From assembly GCA_012727685.1 (NCBI GenBank), contig JAAYGO010000284.1, forward strand, positions 1 to 21,175: a DNA stretch of 21,175 nucleotides. The letters run 5' to 3'. The notes below the pieces were generated by a model that was given only the letters and a program-made list of their open reading frames with translations, was not told where the DNA came from and ran no database searches. Source of the stretch: Bacillota bacterium. GTDB taxonomy: Bacteria > Bacillota > Dethiobacteria > DTU022. The position numbers and the translations under genes were made by a program. Positions 16,002 through 21,175 of the stretch are shown one piece after another (positions within the stretch are counted from its first letter, which is position 1; each line of letters opens with the position of its first letter).

Positions 16002-16601
16002 ATGAAGGCTTTTGATCGGATCTATGGCGGGATAGTGATTGGGCTGGCGCTGTTAACGCTCCCTTTTTTGCTGGGCTGGTGGGCAAGCTATCTCTTGCAA
16101 TTTAATATAATAGCCGGAGCGATGGCTGGAATTGGAGCGGGAATCGGCATCGCTGCTATTCTGACAAAAAGGATTGCCTCTCAATTTTACAATTTAAATA
16201 CGATCTTGTTGGTACTGCTTTTTTTATTCTATGAAATGGCCATCTTTGGCTTCTCCATGGGGGTACCGATCTTTAATATTTTGCCCGGAATCATGGCGGG
16301 AGTATATACCGGCAGAAAGAGCGGCCTTAATGGAGATGACAGCATTACCTTTGAGAAGGAGCTAAAAAAGGCCAGCCTGTTTTCAGCGGTTGTTTTATTG
16401 ATCATCGCCCTGATTTCAGCCTGCCTGGCCGTAAGTGATCCCCATACCGCCGCCAATCTGCAGGGCATGCTGAAGCTTGGCTTTCCCGTAACGCAGGCAA
16501 TGATCTGGGGACTCATCATTTGCGGGGGAGCTGTCTTAATCATCGCCCAGCATATCCTTTCGATCAAGGCAGGCCGGCTGGCATACCGGAAAGCCCTCTA
16601 G
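16002..16601 (+). CDS. Small polytopic membrane protein of unknown function
   Basis: A 199-residue protein with about six hydrophobic segments (residues 9-29, 35-55, 66-86, 87-100, 127-145, 161-185). I do not recognise a family. A cytoplasmic loop with RKSGLNGDDSITFEKELKK separates the N-terminal four helices from the C-terminal two. The ATG has a modest GAGG nine bases upstream. It stands alone between the repeat-rich gap and the tRNA gene. The codon pattern and long hydrophobic segments support a real gene, but no function can be given. Confidence 0.7.
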   Translation: MKAFDRIYGGIVIGLALLTLPFLLGWWASYLLQFNIIAGAMAGIGAGIGIAAILTKRIASQFYNLNTILLVLLFLFYEMAIFGFSMGVPIFNILPGIMAGVYTGRKSGLNGDDSITFEKELKKASLFSAVVLLIIALISACLAVSDPHTAANLQGMLKLGFPVTQAMIWGLIICGGAVLIIAQHILSIKAGRLAYRKAL

Positions 16602-16699
16602 CACGCATAACTGCCGCCGGAGGGAGCTTGCAACAGGCGCTGCCTCCCCTCTTCACTGCAGCACCCCGTTCTGTTTTCAACGCGGCATGCCCCAGCGTG

Positions 16700-16728
16700 T
16701 TGACTTTGCCGCCTTGAAGTGTTATCAT
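16700..16728 (+). promoter_or_regulatory. Sigma-A-type promoter of tRNA-Arg
   Basis: TTGACT at 16700-16705 and TATCAT at 16723-16728 are separated by 17 bases. The tRNA starts 22 bases after the -10 box, which fits a short 5' leader. Confidence 0.8.
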
Positions 16729-16750
16729 TGCAGGTGCAGTTTAATAACCT

Positions 16751-16825
16751 GCGCCCGTGGTGAAAGGGATATCACGCAGGCCTCCGGAGCCTGAAGTCGG
16801 GGTTCGAATCCCTGCGGGCGCACCA
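16751..16825 (+). tRNA. tRNA-Arg(CCG)
   Basis: A full cloverleaf can be drawn. The acceptor stem is GCGCCCG with CGGGCGC, and the D stem GTG with CAC. The anticodon stem is CAGGC with GCCTG around loop CTCCGGA, so the anticodon is CCG. The T stem is CGGGG with CCCTG around TTCGAAT, and a genomic CCA end is present. It reads CGG arginine codons. It has its own promoter and terminator, so it is a single-gene transcript. Confidence 0.95.
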
Positions 16826-16833
16826 TTCACCGA

Positions 16834-16865
16834 AGCAACCTTAAGAATCTGAAGGTTGCTTTTTT
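16834..16865 (+). terminator. Rho-independent terminator of tRNA-Arg
   Basis: AGCAACCTT (16834-16842) pairs with AAGGTTGCT (16852-16860) around a 9-nt loop and runs directly into six T. It is nine bases after the tRNA 3' end and isolates the tRNA from the mgtE transcript. Confidence 0.92.
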
Positions 16866-16891
16866 AGTCTAACCGCCGGCAAAGTTTTCTA

Positions 16892-16920
16892 TTGCCAAGA
16901 AATGCAAAGAGAATTATACT
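16892..16920 (+). promoter_or_regulatory. Sigma-A-type promoter of the mgtE leader
   Basis: TTGCCA at 16892-16897 and TATACT at 16915-16920 have a 17-base spacer. Transcription from about 16927 gives a leader of about 130 nt before mgtE, which is long for a plain ribosome binding site. Confidence 0.75.
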
Positions 16921-16940
16921 TGATGATAGCATAAATTAAA

Positions 16941-17061
16941 GCATGAGAAGGGAGGTGGGGTTGTGGACCCAGACGATTACCCTAGACCCATGTTTTCCAA
17001 GCAAGCCCATAGCTGTACCGATCCGCAACACCACCTTAGTAAAGGAGAGCACTTCTCATGC
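16941..17061 (+). promoter_or_regulatory. Candidate mRNA switch in the mgtE leader
   Basis: GCATGAGAAG (16941-16950) is the exact reverse complement of CTTCTCATGC (17052-17061), whose ATG is the mgtE start codon. Directly inside, 16952-16966 pairs with 17023-17037 at 14 of 15 positions (12 Watson-Crick, two wobble). This inner helix covers the ribosome binding site and GTG of the leader ORF. The mgtE ribosome binding site AAAGGAG stays in a 14-nt bulge. The fold would hide both start codons, while translation of the leader ORF would open both helices. I do not see M-box (ykoK) riboswitch motifs. The helices were paired by eye. Confidence 0.6.
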
Positions 17062-17085
17062 CTTTTGAAGATGCCAAGCTGCTAG
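16963..17085 (+). CDS. Candidate Mg2+-sensing leader peptide of mgtE
   Basis: A 40-codon frame starts at GTG with GGGAGGT six bases upstream, better than the site of many genes here. The peptide begins MDPDDYPRPMFSK, with acidic residues alternating with prolines, and it ends 28 bp inside mgtE in another frame. Enterobacterial MgtL peptides start MEPDPTPLP, where such acidic/proline stretches destabilise the ribosome at low Mg2+. The resemblance in composition, length and position upstream of an Mg2+ transporter is striking, but homology is not claimed. The rest of the peptide (HSCTDPQHHLSKGEHFSCLL) shows no known motif. It may act by controlling the hairpin described for the leader. Confidence 0.5.
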   Translation: MDPDDYPRPMFSKQAHSCTDPQHHLSKGEHFSCLLKMPSC

Positions 17086-18413
17086 AGCAACTGCGTGCCC
17101 TGCTTGGTCAGGGCGGTTCTGCCCATGACCTTTCAGAGCTGCTGGATGAACTGCAACCCTACGACCTCTCCATTATTATTGAAGAGCTCGAACAGGAAGA
17201 ACAACTGCGCCTGCTCGAGGCCATGCCCCCGGTAATCGCCGCCGAAACCCTGGAACACTTTGAGCCGATCGAACAATACCGCTTTCTGGATCATTTGCCT
17301 GCAGAAACCAAGTCGGAAATCCTGAACCAGATGTCCAGCGACGCCGTGGTCCAGCTTTTTACCGCGATCCATCCCCGCCAGATGGACCGCCTCTACAAGT
17401 ATCTCAGCAAACCGTACCAGGAACAGATCCGCAACCAGATGTCTTACCCGGAAAACAGCGCCGGTAGCCTGGCCAACGTCGATTACATCGCTGCCCAGTG
17501 CTGGTGGACCGCACAACAGGCCCTGGCCCACGTGCGCAAGGTCGGGGAAAGGGCCGAAATCTACAACTATATCTACGTGCTCAGCTCCTGGGGAGAGCTT
17601 GCCGGGGTGCTCTCGCTCCGCGAGCTGATCCTGGCGGCGCCGGATACACGGCTCGACGAGATTATGAACAGCAAGGTCATTGCGGTGCCCGCGGACATGG
17701 ACCAGGAAGAAGCAGCCCGGGTGATCGCCCAGTACGACTTTGTGGCTCTGCCCGTCGTGAGCAGCACCGGCCGCATGGTCGGCGTGATTACCGTGGATGA
17801 CGTGCTCGATATTATTGAAGAAGAGGCTACCGAGGACATCCAACTGCTGGGCGGCAGCCAGCCCCTGGACACCCCTTACCTGCAGTCGGGTATCTTCGGC
17901 CTCTTCCGCAAGCGGATCGTCTGGCTGATGCTCCTTTTCCTTGCCGGCACCATTACCAGCACTATCCTTAGGTTTTACGAGGATACGCTCACCCAGGCCG
18001 TAGCTCTGGCCTTCTTTATCCCCCTGCTGATCGGCACCGGCGGAAACGCCGGGGCTCAAACCTCAACAACGGTGATCCGCGCCGTAGCCGTGGGTGACGT
18101 CAACGTGAAAGACTTTTTAATCGTCATCTGGCGGGAAATTCGGCTCGGGTTAATTTTAGGCCTGGCCATGGCGGCGATCGGCCTCGGCTGGTCACTCGCC
18201 CAGAACAACGATCTTTTGGTGGGGTTAATCGTCTCGACCACGATCGTCGCCGTCGTCACTTTCAGCTCCACCATCGGCGCGGTCATGCCCATCATCGGCA
18301 AAAAGCTCGGCCTCGATCCGGCGGTTTTTTCCGCCCCCATGATCACCACCCTGGTCGACGCCCTGGGGCTGATCATCTATTTCCAGATCGCCCGCATCTT
18401 CTTGCCTCTTTAA
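17058..18413 (+). CDS. mgtE: Magnesium transporter MgtE
   Basis: A 451-residue MgtE. The helical N domain (about residues 5-130) is rich in acidic residues and ends in SYPENSAGSLANVDYI. Two CBS domains follow (about 138-200 and 204-258), then a connecting helix DIIEEEATEDI and five membrane helices (about 285-450). The pore signature PLLIGTGGNAGAQTSTTVIRA is at 322-342, and Asp420 in GLDPAVFSAPMITTLVDALG matches the Mg2+-binding pore aspartate of Thermus MgtE. In that family the cytosolic domains bind Mg2+ and close the channel when Mg2+ is high. AAAGGAG lies seven or so bases upstream of the ATG. A leader ORF overlaps its first ten codons, and a leader hairpin can hide the ATG. Confidence 0.95.
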   Translation: MPFEDAKLLEQLRALLGQGGSAHDLSELLDELQPYDLSIIIEELEQEEQLRLLEAMPPVIAAETLEHFEPIEQYRFLDHLPAETKSEILNQMSSDAVVQLFTAIHPRQMDRLYKYLSKPYQEQIRNQMSYPENSAGSLANVDYIAAQCWWTAQQALAHVRKVGERAEIYNYIYVLSSWGELAGVLSLRELILAAPDTRLDEIMNSKVIAVPADMDQEEAARVIAQYDFVALPVVSSTGRMVGVITVDDVLDIIEEEATEDIQLLGGSQPLDTPYLQSGIFGLFRKRIVWLMLLFLAGTITSTILRFYEDTLTQAVALAFFIPLLIGTGGNAGAQTSTTVIRAVAVGDVNVKDFLIVIWREIRLGLILGLAMAAIGLGWSLAQNNDLLVGLIVSTTIVAVVTFSSTIGAVMPIIGKKLGLDPAVFSAPMITTLVDALGLIIYFQIARIFLPL

Positions 18414-18489
18414 AAAATCTTCAAAGATCAAGGGGCGCAGATCAAAAGGGGCGATTCTCGCAAGTCATACTCGCAATCCTGGCTTGTGA

Positions 18490-18870
18490 TTAAAAAATAT
18501 TTTGCAGGCTGGGGAGCTGGGCATCCTTAACGCGGCGCATGATCCGCCTGGCCACGGCGATCTCCAGCAGTGCACTCTCCTTTTGCCGCTGTTCAACCAC
18601 GTGCAGGGTCCTGGTCAGGGACTCATCGAGCCGGTCCACCTGCCGGTGGTCCATGATCGGGGTCCAGAAAGCATCGCACCGCCTCCACAGTTCTCGCAGC
18701 CGCGCCGCTTCCCGGCGCGCCCCCTCCCAATCCTCGCGCTCCACCGCTTTACCCATCTTGGCCAGGTTATCCTGCAAGGCCCCATACTGGATGGAAGTAA
18801 AATAATAAAGGACAAATGAACCGGCCAGCACGATGACCAGCAAAATTACCGTGATCCAGATCGTTTTCAT
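18490..18870 (-). CDS. DUF4363 family membrane-anchored protein
   Basis: A 126-residue protein with one N-terminal membrane segment (about residues 5-25) and an otherwise helical outside domain containing WEGARREAARLRELWRRCDAFWTPIMDHRQVDRLDESL. This pattern, with a paired-helix core and a conserved W...W...I.H..VD, is that of DUF4363. The ATG overlaps the stop of the DUF421 gene by 4 bp, with AGGAG eleven bases upstream. The two families often occur together in spore formers, so the proteins probably act jointly at the membrane. No biochemical function is known to me. Confidence 0.8.
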   Translation of the reverse strand: MKTIWITVILLVIVLAGSFVLYYFTSIQYGALQDNLAKMGKAVEREDWEGARREAARLRELWRRCDAFWTPIMDHRQVDRLDESLTRTLHVVEQRQKESALLEIAVARRIMRRVKDAQLPSLQNIF

Positions 18871-19550
18871 GATTTCTTATGCTCCTTGAGCTGGCAATAG
18901 AGCCGCCCCTCCGTATCGAGGCTGGCGAAGAGGACCTCCCTCACATCGGTGATCCCGAACTGGCGCAGCCTGTCTTTGAGCCACAGCTCGTCCAGCTTTA
19001 CCTTGCCCAGGTTTTCATAGTTGATATTGCCGTCCACCACCAGGGGATGCGGCAGCCCTTCGTAATTGGTAGGCAGGTTAAGATCGCGCGGCTGAAGAGG
19101 ACGGCACTGGGATTTTGGAATCACGGTAATCTCGCCATTGGTTTCGAAAATGGCAAATTCAACATCGGCAATATTGGGGTAACCGCAGATCCGCAACTGT
19201 TCCAGCAGGTCATTTATATTCAGGTGAAGCTCGCGCAGTTCAGCTTCGTTGATCTTGCCGTTTTTAATTAGAATACTGGGGCGGCCGCAGATTACCGCCC
19301 GCACCCGCTCGCTTCTCTGGGCGGCGTAAGAGACCAGCACCTGGAAAGAGGTCAGCAGGATGATCGGAATAATGCTGTTAAAAATCGGTATGCCGATATC
19401 TTCCATCGGCACAGCCGCCAGGGCGGAGACCATGATCAGCACGGCCAGTTCGTACGGCTGCAACTGGCCGATCTGCCGTTTGCCCATGATGCGCATGGAG
19501 AGCACAACCAGAACAAACAAGATCAGGGTCCGGAACATGACTACGAACAT
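18867..19550 (-). CDS. DUF421 (YetF family) membrane protein
   Basis: A YetF-type protein of 227 residues: three N-terminal membrane helices with the motif RIMGKRQIGQLQPYELAVLIMVSALAAVPM, then the paired cytoplasmic domains with GRPSILIKNGKINEAELRELHLNINDLLEQLRICGY, the usual YetF signature. The start at 19550 is preferred because GGTGAG is six bases upstream and family proteins begin here; the frame extends to 19619 without a site. Its stop overlaps the DUF4363 start (ATGA), so the two form a coupled operon. YetF proteins are linked in Bacillus to spore membranes and germinant-receptor signalling; a similar role here is inference. Confidence 0.88.
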   Translation of the reverse strand: MFVVMFRTLILFVLVVLSMRIMGKRQIGQLQPYELAVLIMVSALAAVPMEDIGIPIFNSIIPIILLTSFQVLVSYAAQRSERVRAVICGRPSILIKNGKINEAELRELHLNINDLLEQLRICGYPNIADVEFAIFETNGEITVIPKSQCRPLQPRDLNLPTNYEGLPHPLVVDGNINYENLGKVKLDELWLKDRLRQFGITDVREVLFASLDTEGRLYCQLKEHKKS

Positions 19551-19812
19551 GTAAAGCTCACCGCCTTTCGAACTCAGCCAGAGCGCATTAATAGCATAAA
19601 TCAATCCGAGCCGGTTCATACGGTAGAAGCGGCACGGTTACAGCGAAGGCTTTGAGTCCTGAAGCCGCAGGGCAATATGAGCGGCACAAGCGTTATGCCG
19701 GTTTATAGTAAAAAATTTAAGCCCTTAACCCGCCCGGCAGGATTCAACCGCCGGTAGCGCGAACCATAATTTCAGAGCATTGCACATGACAGCCAAGGGG
19801 GTAAAGAAACTA

Positions 19813-20283
19813 GTGAACCAGGAATCCAACCAAGGCAATAGCGATGGAAACCTCTGCCCCTACTGCGAGTATGAACTGGCGGCCGAAGCAAATTTCTGCC
19901 GGCAATGCGGCAGAGAGCTGCCGCCCGCTGAGAGTGCTATTACGGCTGGCGATGCGCCGCCCGCTGAGAGCGCGATTACGGCTAGCGAAGCACCGCCCGC
20001 CGTCTCCGCCACCACTTATACAACCAGGCCGGAGGCCGTCCCGAACGACTACCTGGCCTGGGCGATCCTGGCCACCATTTTATGCTGCATACCGTTCGGC
20101 GTCGTAGCCATCGTCTATGCCGCACAGGTAAACAGCCTTGTGGCCGCAGGCAATTATGCAGCCGCCTGGAAGGCAAGCCAAAACGCCAAAAAGTGGTGCC
20201 TCGTTTCTCTATTTACCGGAATAGCCGTATATATTTTATACTTTTTGGCTGTTTTCATTTCCGTAGGCTGGCCCTTTGCCTGA
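19813..20283 (+). CDS. Zinc-ribbon CD225/dispanin membrane protein
   Basis: An N-terminal zinc ribbon CPYCEYELAAEANFCRQCG holds two CxxC pairs. A low-complexity linker of about 2.5 tandem 12-residue repeats follows (PPAESAITAGDA, PPAESAITASEA, PPAVSATT). The C-terminal half is a CD225/dispanin domain: NDYLAWAILATILCCIPFGV, then VYAAQVNSLVAAGNYAAAWKASQNAKKW and a second membrane helix. Such proteins sit in the membrane; in bacteria the function is unknown. The GTG at 19813 is used because AAGGGGG is 11 bases upstream; an ATG at 19786 and TTG at 19780 in the same frame lack sites. A DUF2752 gene follows after 39 bp and is probably co-transcribed. Confidence 0.8.
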   Translation: MNQESNQGNSDGNLCPYCEYELAAEANFCRQCGRELPPAESAITAGDAPPAESAITASEAPPAVSATTYTTRPEAVPNDYLAWAILATILCCIPFGVVAIVYAAQVNSLVAAGNYAAAWKASQNAKKWCLVSLFTGIAVYILYFLAVFISVGWPFA

Positions 20284-20322
20284 GTAAAGATATGGCTTAG
20301 TTAAGTATAGAAAGGAATGATC

Positions 20323-20778
20323 ATGCCCGGAAAACTGACCCTCCTCTCCCCGCAGCGCCATAGCCGCACAGAACGCCTCCTCGCCTGCTGCATCGTCGTC
20401 GCGGCGGCGACCCTGGCCTTCTACCTGCTGGCCTACGACTCTTTCTTTGCTTCAATCCAGACACCGCCCTGCATGTTCCGCACCCTGACGGGCCTCTACT
20501 GTCCCGGCTGCGGCACGCGGAGCGCCTTGATTCAGTTGGCCAAAGGAAACCTCTACGCCGCTTTCCGCCTGAACCCTTTAACCGTACTGGCGCTCCCTGC
20601 CCTGGTGCCCTTCACCATTTCCCAGTTTCTTACGGCTTTCACAGGGCGCTCCCTGGTCCGCCTGCGGCTCCACCCCGCCTTGATCTGGGGGTTATTCGTT
20701 CTGATCGTCATTTACTGGATCGGGCGCAATATTCCGCTCTACCCCTTCACTTTACTGCAGCCGGTCATTGTCGGTTAG
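20323..20778 (+). CDS. DUF2752 family membrane protein
   Basis: A protein of 151 residues with three or four membrane segments. The family motif is PPCMFRTLTGLYCPGCGTRS, followed by AAFRLNPL. The cysteines (CPGCG) could bind metal or form a disulphide. Of the two nearby ATG codons, the one at 20323 is preferred because AAAGGA lies seven bases upstream; the ATG at 20317 is directly against it. The CD225 gene lies just upstream; DUF2752 and CD225 proteins are often neighbours. The function is unknown. Confidence 0.85.
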   Translation: MPGKLTLLSPQRHSRTERLLACCIVVAAATLAFYLLAYDSFFASIQTPPCMFRTLTGLYCPGCGTRSALIQLAKGNLYAAFRLNPLTVLALPALVPFTISQFLTAFTGRSLVRLRLHPALIWGLFVLIVIYWIGRNIPLYPFTLLQPVIVG

Positions 20779-21057
20779 ATCTTCATCGGGACACCGTGGC
20801 GCCGTGCGGCAGGGCGCAGCCGCTGCCGCTACCCATGGGAACGCGCCACAGGCGGACAAAGCCAAGCGCCCGGCCGGCGCAAGGGTTCCAGGCTGGGAGC
20901 GCGGTCGGCTCCGCCCGCCCCCTGTTCTACTAACACAGCCGCAAAATTTTGACCGTGGCCCGGCGGCCGTCTGCTCGATGGCCGGACGAACCGGCCCGGC
21001 CGCTCCGGCGGCAGGCCGGATTGGCTGGTAAAATCTGCAGCCTGGCTGCAGGAAAGA
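20779..21057. other. GC-rich intergenic stretch, no gene seen
   Basis: Open frames here have an Ala/Arg/Gly/Pro-rich composition typical of GC-rich non-coding DNA, and no ribosome binding site. An odd-length palindrome of CTGCAGCC type at 21035-21051 could form a hairpin. Confidence 0.5.
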
Positions 21058-21086
21058 TTGACCGTTTGCCGGAGAGGTGTTAAGAT
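21058..21086 (+). promoter_or_regulatory. Sigma-A-type promoter of the last gene
   Basis: TTGACC at 21058-21063 and TAAGAT at 21081-21086 with a 17-base spacer, about 58 bases before the last start codon. Confidence 0.7.
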
Positions 21087-21144
21087 TACAATAAAAAGAC
21101 TCGGTTGAACCCCAAACTACCTTTGTCCGGAAACGAGGGTTAAC

Positions 21145-21175
21145 ATGAAAACGGTCGTGCTTGCGTGTGAAACCA
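21145..21175 (+). CDS. Start of a gene cut by the window edge
   Basis: An ATG with GAGGG five bases upstream and a promoter before it encodes MKTVVLACET before the sequence ends. The first residues resemble the start of DUF1638 proteins, but ten codons are too few for a call. Confidence 0.5.
   Translation, partial: MKTVVLACET

Noticed and set aside
16866..17057. M-box magnesium riboswitch before mgtE
   Set aside because: I could not find its conserved segments, and the leader is shorter than expected. A covariance-model search would settle it.
16943..17074. Alternative leader frame from the ATG at 16943
   Set aside because: No ribosome binding site before this ATG; the GTG at 16963 in another frame has a strong one.
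17133..18059. 308-codon minus-strand frame opposite mgtE
   Set aside because: Shadow of mgtE; no ribosome binding site, and its composition is not protein-like.
20768..21031. 87-codon plus-strand frame after the DUF2752 gene
   Set aside because: Ala/Arg/Pro-rich sequence without a ribosome binding site, typical of GC-rich non-coding DNA.

Overview
The window looks like a chromosomal segment of a spore-forming, probably anaerobic member of the Firmicutes (Clostridia / Moorella-Desulfotomaculum-like grade). The indications are strong AGGAGG-type ribosome binding sites, frequent GTG and TTG starts, an YmfF/YmfH peptidase-like pair, a GerMN lipoprotein, a YetF (DUF421) plus DUF4363 pair and an MgtE magnesium transporter. 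The taxonomic call is an inference from gene content; no species is assigned.

Layout. 1-366 holds no supportable gene, only a dispersed palindromic repeat. 367-7382 is a minus-strand block read from right to left: a LysE-type exporter, a GT4 glycosyltransferase, a large membrane protein with an alkaline-phosphatase-like outer domain, then the M16 pair ymfF-ymfH. Several of these genes overlap by 4 bp (ATGA/GTGA), so translation is probably coupled. 7383-7749 is a repeat-bearing gap. 7750-14501 is a second minus-strand unit: a complete branched-chain-amino-acid-type ABC importer (substrate-binding lipoprotein, LivH, LivM, LivG, LivF), then an acyl-CoA dehydrogenase-like flavoprotein and a small alpha-beta-barrel protein. 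The layout suggests uptake of a carboxylic acid or amino acid coupled to its intracellular oxidation. The substrate-binding protein seems to lack the usual amino-acid pocket signature, and the dehydrogenase lacks a glutamate at both standard catalytic-base positions.

From 14821 most genes are on the plus strand: a GerMN lipoprotein, a 450-bp repeat-rich gap, a small membrane protein, tRNA-Arg(CCG) with a clear promoter and terminator, and mgtE. A minus-strand DUF421-DUF4363 pair follows, then a zinc-ribbon/CD225 protein and a DUF2752 protein on the plus strand. The window ends with a promoter and the first ten codons of another gene.

The most interesting locus is the roughly 130-nt leader of mgtE. 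It has its own sigma-A-type promoter and a small open reading frame with a strong ribosome binding site. The predicted peptide begins with alternating acidic residues and prolines, like the MgtL leader peptides of enterobacterial Mg2+ transporters. Two nested inverted repeats would pair the leader-ORF start region and the mgtE start codon into one hairpin. This looks like a candidate translation-linked Mg2+ switch different from the M-box riboswitch. A second large-scale feature is a composite repeat present in inverted orientation at about 7.6 kb and 15.6-15.9 kb, bracketing the importer/dehydrogenase cluster.
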